NCBI RefSeq assembly: GCF_900141835.1
Contig: NZ_FQZD01000005.1
Location: 186,001-250,000, forward strand
DNA: 64,000 nt
Direction of reading: 5' to 3'
From: Propionispora hippei DSM 15287
GTDB lineage: Bacteria > Bacillota > Negativicutes > Propionisporales > Propionisporaceae
A program made the translations under genes and the position numbers. Positions 25,851 through 34,701 of this stretch are shown here, piece after piece; position 1 is the first letter of the stretch, and each line of letters opens with the position of its first letter. Under the pieces are notes generated by a model. That model saw only the letters and a program-made list of their open reading frames with translations, was not told the DNA's origin and made no database searches.

Positions 25851-27128
25851 TTATACACCCTTATGCAAAGGCAGGCGAACCGTAAAAGTTGTCTGTAAGC
25901 CCAGTGTACTGTCGGCCTGGATGGAACCGCCGTGGCTGTCGACGATCCATTTGGCGATGGCCAGTCCCAAACCGGTTCCCCCTTTGGAACGGGAGGGGTC
26001 TACCTGAAAGAAACGGTTAAAGATTTTATTTAAATATTCGGGTGGAATGCCTTCGCCGTAATCGGTTACAGTAAGTGAGGCTATGCGGTTGTTTTTTCTT
26101 AGTTCTACAATTATTTTTCCCGTATTTGGCGAATGACGCATGGCGTTATCTACCAGAATCCCGGCAACCTGTTTGATTTTGTCTTCGTCGCCTTTTACCG
26201 GCAGCGGCTGATCAGCAATAACTTGCAGCAAAATCCCCTTGGTGAGCGCCAATGGCTTAAAGGATTCCACTGTTTGTATAATAGCCAAACTGAGATCAAA
26301 GACTTGCTGCTCCAGGCGCTGTTCGTGGGAATCCACCCGGGCCAGGAACAGCAGTGAGTTAATCAGCTTAGTCATTTGGATGGTTTCTTCCTGAATGTTG
26401 TTCAGCCATTTTTGCTGATCAGCGACTAGCTCCTGGGGACTGTCCAGTACGATATCCAGATTGGTTTGCATCACGGCCAGCGGTGTCCGGAGTTCATGGG
26501 AGGCGTCAGACAAGAAATCCTTTTGTTGCTGTAGGGCATGTTTGATAGGCTGCATGGCCTTGTCGGCCATATAGGCACTGCTAAAAAAGGCAAGCGCCAG
26601 ACACAGCACACCGGCAATGCTTAAAGCCGTCAGCAACTGGTTCAGCATATGTTTGGCGTGTGCCAGGTCTTCCATTATGATCACTGACCCGTTTTGGCTT
26701 GGTAAGGAAGATTTCAGATAAAAATAACTGGTTTCTTCAAAGGCAACAGTGCCTTCCTGCTCAGCCTGGTTCAAAATTTTTTGAACCAGTTGTTCTATAT
26801 GTTCCGGTTCGGAAAAACGGTCAGGCGGTTTAGTGGTAATGTTGCCCGCACTATCTGTTTTTACGTAAAAGACATGGCGGAAGAACTCCGGCGGTGGGGG
26901 CGGCATAGAGGGTGATGCGGCGCGTGAAGCAAGAAACGGGGGAAGATTGTTCCCGCCGGATTTTATATCTTCCATTAGTTTGTGGGAGCCTATTTCGGCC
27001 CGGTGAATCATGTCAGACTGGATAAAATAATAAGTGCCTGTGTTTAGCCCCACGAAAATCAGGAAAATGATGGCAACATTAATCAGAATCAGTTTAAAGC
27101 GCAGTTGCTGAAACATATTGCTTCTCAT
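25851..27128 (-). CDS. Sensor histidine kinase
   Basis: The 425-residue kinase has a membrane segment at about 12-36, an extracytoplasmic domain of some 125 residues with a polyproline run (75-80), a second membrane segment at about 163-187, HisKA with phosphoacceptor H211 (SDASHELRTP), and HATPase boxes VDNAMRHSP, DYGEGIP and GTGLGLAIA. The upstream regulator gene overlaps its start by 35 bases, so the pair is translationally coupled. ATG 27116 is a possible alternative start. The signal is unknown. Confidence 0.92.
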   Translation of the reverse strand: MRSNMFQQLRFKLILINVAIIFLIFVGLNTGTYYFIQSDMIHRAEIGSHKLMEDIKSGGNNLPPFLASRAASPSMPPPPPEFFRHVFYVKTDSAGNITTKPPDRFSEPEHIEQLVQKILNQAEQEGTVAFEETSYFYLKSSLPSQNGSVIIMEDLAHAKHMLNQLLTALSIAGVLCLALAFFSSAYMADKAMQPIKHALQQQKDFLSDASHELRTPLAVMQTNLDIVLDSPQELVADQQKWLNNIQEETIQMTKLINSLLFLARVDSHEQRLEQQVFDLSLAIIQTVESFKPLALTKGILLQVIADQPLPVKGDEDKIKQVAGILVDNAMRHSPNTGKIIVELRKNNRIASLTVTDYGEGIPPEYLNKIFNRFFQVDPSRSKGGTGLGLAIAKWIVDSHGGSIQADSTLGLQTTFTVRLPLHKGV

Positions 27129-27783
27129 CCTTTAAAAAATAGCCGACGCCCCGTACCGTCCGAATGCAGTCTGTTGCTAATTTTTTTCTTAGATAGTGAA
27201 TATAAAGATCCACATTGTTAATTTCGATTTCCGAATTATACCCCCAGACTTTTTCCATAATGCGTTCCTTGGTAATAACTTGTCCCTGATTGATCATCAA
27301 GAGTTCTAATAACTGTGATTCCTTGGTGGTCAGATGAATGGAGGTACCGTCTTTGAATACTTCACAACGCAGCGGATAAAAAAGAAGATTGGCCGTCTGC
27401 AGGCAGTCCCCTACCATGGTCTTGGTTTTCCGGCGGGTTAGTGCCCGGAGGCGTGCCAAAAGTTCATCGGCAAAGAAGGGTTTGATTAAATAATCATCCG
27501 CACCGGCATCCAATCCTTCGACCCGGTCCTCGGCGTTATCCCTTGCCGTCAGGAAGATGACCGGCGTATCCAGTCCCAGGCTGCGGATTTCGCGCAAAAG
27601 GGAAACACCATCCATTCCGGGCAGCATGCGATCCAGAATAAGTACTTCATACATGCCGGAGGAGGCTCTCTCGATTCCCGTTTCGCCATTCTGCGCCGTA
27701 TCGACCAGATAGCCGTTTTTTTTCAGCAGATAAGATAATGATTCAAGCAGCTTCCATTCATCCTCGACTAACAATATTCTCAT
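27094..27783 (-). CDS. OmpR-family response regulator paired with the kinase
   Basis: The 229-residue protein has E7-D8-E9, phosphoacceptor D51, the KPFF loop and a C-terminal winged helix with TVRGVGYFL. It is the first gene of the leftward regulator-kinase operon. The close paralog at 24868-25554 shares the receiver surface (LLKKN, ILDRMLP, ALTRRK), which suggests that both may accept phosphate from the same kinase. Confidence 0.92.
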   Translation of the reverse strand: MRILLVEDEWKLLESLSYLLKKNGYLVDTAQNGETGIERASSGMYEVLILDRMLPGMDGVSLLREIRSLGLDTPVIFLTARDNAEDRVEGLDAGADDYLIKPFFADELLARLRALTRRKTKTMVGDCLQTANLLFYPLRCEVFKDGTSIHLTTKESQLLELLMINQGQVITKERIMEKVWGYNSEIEINNVDLYIHYLRKKLATDCIRTVRGVGYFLKDEKQYVSATAL

Positions 27784-28032
27784 ATTGAACTCCTTTACAA
27801 CACAGCCCTGTAGAAAATTGTCCGTCCCTGGATTATTTTACATTCTATATTTTATTAGAAATTTCTTTGAAATGCATTTGTTTTTCAAAGAAAAGTCAAA
27901 GACAATTAGAAAAAATATGCCGATTCCTCTTGCAATATACGTTTTATGGGAAAATAGTAAAAAACTTGCGGCCAATAGGTGCATGATCGGTGTGGAGCTG
28001 ACGAACAATAAGCGTTAAAGGAGGGATGAACC

Positions 28033-28173
28033 ATGCGCGAGGATAAGACGGACAAGCAAACGGCCGACGAAGAGCAAAAAGCAGGAGGGTTCGTGCGCGA
28101 CGCACTGAACCGGGAGCAAGCTGTCATGGCGAAAGCAGCAAATGGTCAAGGAGAACTTAATCCGGATAAATAG
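28033..28173 (+). CDS. Small hydrophilic protein of unknown function (46 residues)
   Basis: The small frame has a very strong ribosome site (AAAGGAGGG, seven bases before the ATG) and its own terminator, which overlaps the stop codon. The product is charged and Ala/Glu/Lys/Gln-rich, starts MREDKTDKQ and ends GELNPDK, and has no membrane segment or cysteine. I do not recognise it. Such small polar proteins are common among spore-core components, but no sporulation promoter was identified. Confidence 0.6.
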   Translation: MREDKTDKQTADEEQKAGGFVRDALNREQAVMAKAANGQGELNPDK

Positions 28174-28217
28174 ACAGGGAGCCTGCTTAGCTAACAGAAG
28201 CAGGCTCCCTGTCTTTC
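28173..28217 (+). terminator. Terminator of the small-protein gene
   Basis: A perfect 16-bp stem (arms 28173-28188 and 28198-28213) is followed by a T-rich tail. Confidence 0.85.
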
Positions 28218-28320
28218 AAATTGCCCTGAGGGATATCAATATAAAAAAGGACTTTTACAGAGGGGAATAGAATGAACTAACATATCTCTAAATTCCGTAT
28301 GCAAAAGGCAGGTAATTGAT

Positions 28321-29370
28321 TTGTCGGATATAATTGAAATTCTAAACAAGGCGGAACGCTTGCATCAACTGGAGAAACCGGAGATCGTCGCCTTACTTGC
28401 CAACCGCGTGGAGGTCGCCGAGCTATTTGGGGTGGCCGACCGGATTCGGCAGCGCTATGTGGGCGATGAGGTACATTTACGCGGCTTGATTGAGTTTTCT
28501 AATATATGTAAGCAAAATTGTTTGTATTGCGGGCTGCGCCGCGATAATCAAGATATTAAACGATACCGGCTAGAACCTGAAGCCGTCATCGAGTTAGCGG
28601 CCAAAGCAAAGAGTTACGGTTATAAAACTGTTGTTTTGCAGTCCGGTGAAGATGTCTATTATACGGTGGAAAGGCTGCAAACTGTGATTCACGGCATCAA
28701 GGATCTGGGCTTGGCCTTAACGCTTAGTCTGGGTGAAAAAACGCGGGAGGAATACAGGGCTTATCGAGAGGCCGGTGCAGACCGCTATCTGCTCAGGATT
28801 GAAACGACAGATCGGCAGGTATATGATCAATTGCACCCCGGAATGAGTTTGGCTAACCGGCTGCGCTGCTTGCGGGACTTGCGGGACTTGGGTTATGAGG
28901 TTGGGACAGGTATCATGGTGGGATTACCGGGGCAATCATTGGAATCTCTGGCCGAGGATATTTTGTTTTTTAAAGCAATAGATGCCGATATGATTGGGCT
29001 GGGGCCGTTTATTCCCAATCCGGCTACGCCGTTGCGGGCAGCGGTGGGCGGTACATTTGAACTGGCGCTGAAAGTGATGGCCATTACCAGACTGTTATTG
29101 CCTGACAGTAATATCCCGGCTACCACAGCCATGGAGACATTAAACAAGCAGGGCAGAACGATTGCCTTGCAGAGTGGGGCCAATGTGGTCATGCCTAACG
29201 TGACAGAAGGAGAATACCGGCAGTTATATATGTTATATCCCGGCAAAATCTGCATTAATGATACGCCGGCGCACTGCCGCCAATGTATCGGCGGCAAAAT
29301 TGCGGCCATCAACAGAACCATAGCGCAACATGCGGGTTTCCGCAACGGAAAAAACCTGGGACAGTTATAA
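28321..29370 (+). CDS. hydE: [FeFe]-hydrogenase H-cluster maturase HydE
   Basis: The 349-residue radical SAM enzyme supplies part of the diiron subcluster of [FeFe]-hydrogenase together with HydF and HydG. The cluster motif is C63-x3-C67-x2-C70 (CKQNCLYCG), followed by LQSGED, SLGEKTREEY and GLGPFIPNPATPL, all typical of HydE. C311 and C319 or thereabouts near the C-terminus (DTPAHCRQCIGG) match the auxiliary-cluster region of some HydE proteins. Translation starts at TTG 28321. HydF, HydG and hydrogenase subunits are not in the window. Confidence 0.9.
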   Translation: MSDIIEILNKAERLHQLEKPEIVALLANRVEVAELFGVADRIRQRYVGDEVHLRGLIEFSNICKQNCLYCGLRRDNQDIKRYRLEPEAVIELAAKAKSYGYKTVVLQSGEDVYYTVERLQTVIHGIKDLGLALTLSLGEKTREEYRAYREAGADRYLLRIETTDRQVYDQLHPGMSLANRLRCLRDLRDLGYEVGTGIMVGLPGQSLESLAEDILFFKAIDADMIGLGPFIPNPATPLRAAVGGTFELALKVMAITRLLLPDSNIPATTAMETLNKQGRTIALQSGANVVMPNVTEGEYRQLYMLYPGKICINDTPAHCRQCIGGKIAAINRTIAQHAGFRNGKNLGQL

Positions 29371-29386
29371 CTGTCTCAGGTTTTTC
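29351..29386 (+). terminator. hydE terminator overlapping the stop codon
   Basis: AAAACCTG-G-GACAGTT pairs with AACTGTC-T-CAGGTTTT across a two-base loop; the stem includes the last hydE codons and is followed by TTTTTC. Confidence 0.8.
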
Positions 29387-29454
29387 TCATACTATGAGGC
29401 AATAATAACAGCCGTTCTAACAAACGGCAATTTTGCCTGGAAAGGATGAAGACT

Positions 29455-30483
29455 ATGAAAAAATTTATTCCGAAAAGGGTATTCTTTGAGCCGCAAGCGT
29501 TGGACTATCCACTGGGCCAAGAAATGTATGAGCGGTTTCGCCAAATGGATATACCGATTAAATTGACCGGCTCTCATAACCGGGTGACCGGAATTCCGGG
29601 AAACTCGGCTCAGGAAGCTTTTCGGGAAGCAAAGCAAACGCTGGTTGTTGGTGTACGAAAAAGTACTGACTTTGTTACCTGCAAACCCTCGGCGCATTAC
29701 CAACTGCCACTGAATACCAGTTGCCCGGGCATGTGTGAATATTGTTATTTGGCGACTACCCTGGGGAAAAAGCCGTATATTAGAGTATATGTAAATATTG
29801 AAGATATTCTGGCCCGGGCCAAACGGTATATGGAAGAACGGGCACCGGCTATTACTGTTTTTGAGGGAGCCGCTGTTTCTGATCCTATCCCGACGGAACA
29901 TCTGAGCGGATTGCTGGGCCGGACCATCGCTTTTTTTGGTGAACAGCCATGGGGGCGGTTCCGTTTTGTCACGAAATTTACTGATGTCGCCTCTTTGCTG
30001 CCGGTCAGACATGCGGGACATACCCGTTTTCGATTCAGCGTTAATGCAGCATCGGTTCTGCAGCGGTTCGAACATGGAACCCCGGGACTGTCGGAACGGG
30101 TGGCCGCCGCCCTGGATGTTGCCAGGGCAGGATATCCACTGGGGTTTATTCTCGCGCCGGTATTTAAGTTTCCCGATTGGCGACGGCAATATCAAGAAGT
30201 CATCACCTTGCTGCAGCAAGAAATGGCTAAATCGGCAGTCGTCCCCGACCTGACGTTTGAAATCATTACACATCGGTTTACCAAACGGGCGAAAAACAAT
30301 ATCCTCGACTTATATCCCCACACGCAACTGCCGCTTGATGAAACGGAGCGGATGTTCAAGTATGGGCAGTTTGGGTACGGCAAATATATTTACCCCAAAG
30401 AGGAGCAGAAGGAACTGAAAGACTTTCTGACGGGGGAACTGCAAGAGCGGTTTCCGGCGGCAGCGATCGAGTACTTTGTGTAA
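29455..30483 (+). CDS. splB: Spore photoproduct lyase
   Basis: The 342-residue radical SAM enzyme repairs the thymine dimer formed in UV-irradiated spore DNA. It has C90-x3-C94-x2-C97 (SCPGMCEYCYL) with both tyrosines Y96 and Y98 of the radical relay, KPYIRVYVN, KFTDVASLLP, TRFRFSVNAASV and the C-terminal GYGKYIYPKEE. The position matching the hydrogen-donor cysteine of the Bacillus enzyme (C141) is Ala here (A140 in FEGAAVSD). ATG 29455 is preferred because GGAAAGGA is well placed; ATG 29446 is also possible. It shows that the organism makes endospores. Confidence 0.92.
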   Translation: MKKFIPKRVFFEPQALDYPLGQEMYERFRQMDIPIKLTGSHNRVTGIPGNSAQEAFREAKQTLVVGVRKSTDFVTCKPSAHYQLPLNTSCPGMCEYCYLATTLGKKPYIRVYVNIEDILARAKRYMEERAPAITVFEGAAVSDPIPTEHLSGLLGRTIAFFGEQPWGRFRFVTKFTDVASLLPVRHAGHTRFRFSVNAASVLQRFEHGTPGLSERVAAALDVARAGYPLGFILAPVFKFPDWRRQYQEVITLLQQEMAKSAVVPDLTFEIITHRFTKRAKNNILDLYPHTQLPLDETERMFKYGQFGYGKYIYPKEEQKELKDFLTGELQERFPAAAIEYFV

Positions 30484-30859
30484 TTTATAGATAAAGTATT
30501 GATAAAAGTGTCGACTTTTAGCAGGATTATTAAAAAAAAAAAAGAATTTTTACAGGTAGTAATAATGACTAGGCTCGGTTGGATAGATCGGCGTGCCACG
30601 TAAGGTTTTTTTATGTCTGATTATGTTGACATGTGTTAACCGCCCAAGCTGTCCTGCTGTCAGGAAAGACCTGATGCATGGCCGAACGCTTCCGGAGCTA
30701 TGTTTACTGCACTCCGGCGACAACAGAATCTTTAAAGCGGCCGGAAATGGATCATTTGGTTTGCGGCAGTATATTCCTGACGTTTTAACAATACGGTGGA
30801 AGATGGGCGCAGGACAATGATGTATTTGTAAGTTTTATTTTGGGTTAGGAGGCCGAATT
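30484..30859 (+). other. Gene-free leader region before motA
   Basis: These 376 bases hold no convincing gene. There is a run of twelve A near 30532-30543, a TTTTTTT stretch at 30606-30612, and two short hairpins (TCAGG-aaaga-CCTGA at 30660-30674 and CCGGAG/CTCCGG at 30692-30717). It may be a structured 5' leader of motAB, but it fits no riboswitch class that I could recognise. Confidence 0.4.
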
Positions 30860-31648
30860 TTGGAAAAGTCGACAGCAATAGGAATAGTGTTAGGTTTATT
30901 AGCCGTTGGGGTAGGCATGGTGTTAAAGGGAGCCAGTTTGACGGCATTGAATAACCCTGCTGCCTTTTTAATTATCATCGTAGGTACCATTGCCTGTATT
31001 TTTAATGCTTTTCCGCTTAATGATATTAAAAAGTTTCCCACGTTAATAAAAATGCTTTTCAGGCAGCCGCCGCAATTTCCCAAAGATGAGTTGCTAAAAC
31101 TGTTTGTGGAATTGTCGCAAACGGCCAGACGGGAAGGGATTTTGGCGCTAGAAAACCGTGTAACCGAAATTCCCGACCCTTTTTTGCGTAATGGTCTGGC
31201 TATGGTTATTGACGGACTTGATCCTGATTTTGTCGGTGATGTGCTGGACGCTGAAGTACATAGCATGGAGGAGCGGCACCGGACTGGCGCCTTGATATTC
31301 TCGCAGGCCGGCGGGTATGCGCCTACCCTTGGTGTATTGGGAGCCGTTGTAGGGCTGGTTGCCGCATTGGGCAACTTAAACGATATTGATAAGCTGGGTC
31401 ATTCGATCGCGGCTGCTTTTATCGCGACGATGCTTGGTATTTTCACCGGCTATGTACTCTGGCATCCGTTTGCCAATAAGCTGAAAATGATGTCGAAAAT
31501 TGAAGTGGAAAATAAAAAAATGATGATTGAGGGAATCCTGTCACTACAGGCCGGTGATTCGCCTACCGCGATTGAGGCGAAGCTGATGGTGTTCATACCG
31601 CAAAGTCAAAGAGCGCTGTTAAAGCCTTCGGAGGAGAAAAATGGCTAA
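30860..31648 (+). CDS. motA: Flagellar motor stator protein MotA
   Basis: The 262-residue protein has four membrane segments (about 5-22, 31-50, 150-170 and 182-202) and a cytoplasmic loop between the second and third that carries charged residues for rotor contact. The proline-containing AGGYAPTLGVLGAVVGLV segment begins the third helix. Translation starts with TTG after GGAGG. It overlaps motB by eight bases. With MotB it forms the ion channel that drives the flagellum. Confidence 0.92.
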   Translation: MEKSTAIGIVLGLLAVGVGMVLKGASLTALNNPAAFLIIIVGTIACIFNAFPLNDIKKFPTLIKMLFRQPPQFPKDELLKLFVELSQTARREGILALENRVTEIPDPFLRNGLAMVIDGLDPDFVGDVLDAEVHSMEERHRTGALIFSQAGGYAPTLGVLGAVVGLVAALGNLNDIDKLGHSIAAAFIATMLGIFTGYVLWHPFANKLKMMSKIEVENKKMMIEGILSLQAGDSPTAIEAKLMVFIPQSQRALLKPSEEKNG

Positions 31649-32396
31649 GAAGAAACATGAGCAGCATCATGAAGAACATATGGATGAGACCTGGCTGATT
31701 CCTTATGCTGACTTGTTAACTTTATTGCTGGCCGTGTTTATTGTATTGTTTGCCTCTTCGCAGATTGATCAGAAAAAGTTTGAACAGATCGCCCAGTCGA
31801 TGAGCGCGGCTTTTGGCAGTGGCAGTCCGGCTATTCTGGATAGCGTCAGAGTTGATTCGGCCAGTCAGCAAGCGCAGGCCGGTGAAGATGCCGAATCGGC
31901 GAAATCAGCCAAAGAGCAGGCGTATATGCAGGAGAGTGCCCAGCTTACCCAGGTAAAAAAACTCTTGGATCAGTACATACAGGACAATGGTTTGACTTCG
32001 GAATTGCAAACGGTGATTACTGACGAGGGTTTAGTGTTGCGGATTAAGGATAATGCACTTTTTCTGTCGGGCAGCGCTGATCTGGTGCCTGAATCGCGTC
32101 GCATGGGGGCGGAAATTGCCAAGATGCTGATGCCTCTTTCCCAGAAAATTGTCGTCTCCGGCCATACCGATAATATACCGATTCATACCGGCGAATTTCC
32201 TTCTAACTGGGATCTCAGTGCTAAACGGGCCGTTAATTTTGTCAAATTTCTCTTAGCCCAGGAAAAATTATCACCGGCCCGGTTCAGTGCAATTGGTTAT
32301 GGGGAATTTCGTCCCCTGGCCACGAATGATACGGAAGAGGGACGCATTAAAAACCGCCGGGTGGAAGTGCTGATCGTAAGAAATTATAAAATGTAA
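31641..32396 (+). CDS. motB: Flagellar motor stator protein MotB
   Basis: The 251-residue protein has a His-rich cytoplasmic tail (HEQHHEEH), one membrane helix with the ion-carrying aspartate D24 (PYADLLTLLLAVFIV), a plug and linker region rich in Ala/Gln/Ser, and a C-terminal OmpA-like peptidoglycan-binding domain (VSGHTDNIP, NWDLSAKRAVN, GEFRP, NRRVE). It anchors the stator to the wall. A terminator follows. Confidence 0.93.
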   Translation: MAKKKHEQHHEEHMDETWLIPYADLLTLLLAVFIVLFASSQIDQKKFEQIAQSMSAAFGSGSPAILDSVRVDSASQQAQAGEDAESAKSAKEQAYMQESAQLTQVKKLLDQYIQDNGLTSELQTVITDEGLVLRIKDNALFLSGSADLVPESRRMGAEIAKMLMPLSQKIVVSGHTDNIPIHTGEFPSNWDLSAKRAVNFVKFLLAQEKLSPARFSAIGYGEFRPLATNDTEEGRIKNRRVEVLIVRNYKM

Positions 32397-32426
32397 GAAA
32401 TAAAGCATGAAGAAATAACCTGTCAG

Positions 32427-32463
32427 AAAACCTTGCATATAGATAGCTATGCAAGGTTTTCTT
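32427..32463 (+). terminator. motAB terminator
   Basis: A perfect 13-bp stem AAAACCTTGCATA/TATGCAAGGTTTT with an 8-base loop is followed by TTTTCTT. Confidence 0.85.
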
Positions 32464-32542
32464 ATGCCGGTTTATGACTGTTGTAGCCGGACTTGGCAAG
32501 CGGGTGGTATAAAGGCTATAATGAAGCAATGGGGTGACAAAT

Positions 32543-32926
32543 ATGATTTTAGGTACGGGTATTGATATCATTGAAATAGGGAGAATCCGGACGGCTATCG
32601 GCCGGGAAAGTTTTATAAAAAGGGTCTTTACACCGGAAGAGCAAGCGTATTGTGAAAGCCGGGGTGCGCAGCGGCCTTCTTCCTATGCGGCACGGTTTGC
32701 CGCTAAGGAAGCTGTCATGAAGGCCTTCGGTACAGGCCTGGCAGGTGGTAACTGGACGGATATTGAGGTTGTTTTGGCTAATGGCGGCCGCCCGTTGGTT
32801 CGGCTTTACGGTTCCTTTGCCCGATTGGCAGAAACTCAACAGGTAGGAGAAATTCATATTTCATTAACACATGCGCGGGAGTATGCGGCGGCACAAGCGA
32901 TTCTATGGGGGAGAGACGATAGATGA
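32543..32926 (+). CDS. acpS: Holo-[acyl-carrier-protein] synthase
   Basis: The 127-residue enzyme transfers phosphopantetheine from CoA to acyl carrier protein. Motifs are GTGIDIIEIGRI at the N-terminus with the Mg-binding Asp and RFAAKEAVMKAFGTG in the centre. ATG 32543 is chosen; a GTG at 32534 is in frame but overlaps the likely ribosome site. The stop overlaps the next start by four bases (ATGA), the usual acpS-nnr arrangement in Firmicutes. Confidence 0.93.
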   Translation: MILGTGIDIIEIGRIRTAIGRESFIKRVFTPEEQAYCESRGAQRPSSYAARFAAKEAVMKAFGTGLAGGNWTDIEVVLANGGRPLVRLYGSFARLAETQQVGEIHISLTHAREYAAAQAILWGRDDR

Positions 32927-34500
32927 AGGCGGCTATGGCGGAAGAAATGCGCCGCCTGGATGAGCAGGCGACGCAGGATTATGGAATTCCCGGCATTGTA
33001 CTTATGGAAAACGCTGGAGTGGCGGTGGTCCGGGAGATTGAGACAATCATGGATGGCGTATCGGATAAAAAAATTTGTATTTTTGCCGGTAAAGGAAAGA
33101 ACGGTGGTGATGGTTTTGTTGCTGCCCGCCATCTAAGCAACCGGGGCGCTAAAATTAAAGTTTTTTTATTGGCGGCGCGCGACGCCGTTCAGGGTGATGC
33201 GGCTATACAACTGGAGATTCTTATCCGGATGGGTGTGGATGTAATCGAAGTTACCGGAATACGGGACTGGGATAAGGTGAAGATCGGGGTCGCTTTTGCC
33301 GACTGTCTGGTAGATGCGCTCCTAGGGACTGGCTATGGCCGTGATATTACCGGTGCCATGGCTCAGGCAGTGGAGCTGATCAATCATGCGGGAAAGACGG
33401 TTGTGGCTGTGGATATTCCGTCCGGGGTTCAGGCTGATACCGGACAGATCGGTGCCTGCGCGGTAAGCGCTGATTATACGGTTACTTTCGGCTTGCCAAA
33501 ACCGGGACTTTTGCTGTATCCTGGTGCGGCCTGCGCCGGAAAATGGACGGTCGCCGATATCGGTCTGCCGGCAGCGCTTCTGGAGACACCGGCACTGAAG
33601 CTGGCGGTGCTTACGCAGCGTGACATAAGCCGGCGTCTACCCGAGCGACGGGCGGATGCTTATAAAGGCGACTGCGGCCGTGTATGGGCAGTCGCCGGTT
33701 CAACCGGTCTTACCGGTGCCGCCGCTTTGTGTACTGCCGCGGCCTTGCGGTCTGGTGCCGGTCTGGTTACCCTGGGAATTGCCGCAGGCCTTAATTCTAT
33801 TATGGAAGTAAAAGTGACTGAAGTAATGACCAGACCGCTGCCGGAAATTGTCGATGGTGCTATCGGTTTAGCAGCCTGGGGGATTATTGAGCAGGAAGCG
33901 GCGGACAGCCAGGTGCTGGCGGTTGGCCCTGGCCTTGGCCGTCAGGCGGAGACGCTGGCACTGGTGCGGCAAATTGTTGAAAAGTCCCAGGTTCCGTTAG
34001 TGCTGGATGCCGACGCGCTGTATGCCTTACAGGATCATACCGGATTGTTAGGAAAGGCAAAGCACAGGCCGGTGTTAACACCTCATGCCGGGGAAATGGC
34101 CCGGTTGACCGGACTGACAGTTGCCGATATTAATGAAAATAGGCTGGATGTAGCCCGAATGGCGGCAAATGAATGGCAGGCCATTGTTGTTTTAAAGGGA
34201 GCGCCTACCTTAATTGCCCTTCCCGGTGACGAAATTTTTATTAATACGACAGGAAATGCCGGGATGGCGACTGCCGGAAGCGGCGATGTGCTGACCGGTG
34301 TAATTGCCGGTTTGCTGGCCCAGGGCCTTTCAGGCTGTGACGCGGCTTTATGCGGAGTATATCTTCAGGGGCTGGCCGGTGATTTGGCTGCTGCAAATGG
34401 AATGGCGGGCCTGCTGGCCGGCGACCTGCTTAAGACTCTGCCTGCCGCTCTGGCACAACTGCAGACAGCCGGGTCTGCAGGCCGAAAAAGTGACGGTTGA
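32923..34500 (+). CDS. nnr: Bifunctional NAD(P)H-hydrate epimerase / ADP-dependent dehydratase
   Basis: The 525-residue fusion repairs hydrated NADH and NADPH. Residues 1-215 form the epimerase domain (GKGKNGGDGFVAARHL and VDIPSGV), and 225-515 the ribokinase-like dehydratase domain (GPGLG, LDADAL, TPHAGEMARLTG and GNAGMATAGSGDVLTG, where the Asp is catalytic). It is translationally coupled to acpS. Length is normal for the fused bacterial form. Confidence 0.94.
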   Translation: MKAAMAEEMRRLDEQATQDYGIPGIVLMENAGVAVVREIETIMDGVSDKKICIFAGKGKNGGDGFVAARHLSNRGAKIKVFLLAARDAVQGDAAIQLEILIRMGVDVIEVTGIRDWDKVKIGVAFADCLVDALLGTGYGRDITGAMAQAVELINHAGKTVVAVDIPSGVQADTGQIGACAVSADYTVTFGLPKPGLLLYPGAACAGKWTVADIGLPAALLETPALKLAVLTQRDISRRLPERRADAYKGDCGRVWAVAGSTGLTGAAALCTAAALRSGAGLVTLGIAAGLNSIMEVKVTEVMTRPLPEIVDGAIGLAAWGIIEQEAADSQVLAVGPGLGRQAETLALVRQIVEKSQVPLVLDADALYALQDHTGLLGKAKHRPVLTPHAGEMARLTGLTVADINENRLDVARMAANEWQAIVVLKGAPTLIALPGDEIFINTTGNAGMATAGSGDVLTGVIAGLLAQGLSGCDAALCGVYLQGLAGDLAAANGMAGLLAGDLLKTLPAALAQLQTAGSAGRKSDG

Positions 34501-34631
34501 TGTCAAATATAGTACCGGAGAGAGAAAATTCGATTTTTAGCTATATTCCCATGGCAATAGTAGGCATAATTTGTTTGTTGCTAATGCATACTTAATCATG
34601 GTATAGTTAATTCTGAAGGTATATATATAAG

Positions 34632-34659
34632 TTGACTTTAGTATATAAATATATATAAT
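34632..34659 (+). promoter_or_regulatory. Promoter of the NdoAI/NdoA operon
   Basis: TTGACT (34632-34637) and TATAAT (34654-34659) are separated by 16 bases in a very AT-rich stretch, 42 bases before the antitoxin start. Confidence 0.7.
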
Positions 34660-34701
34660 TAAATTATAGCAAGCCATGTATAGACTGGCGGGGGTGAAGG
34701 T

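Noticed and set aside
30600-30780. c-di-GMP riboswitch before motA
   Set aside because: The GC-rich hairpins lack the conserved tetraloop-receptor and GACGC-type core of that class.
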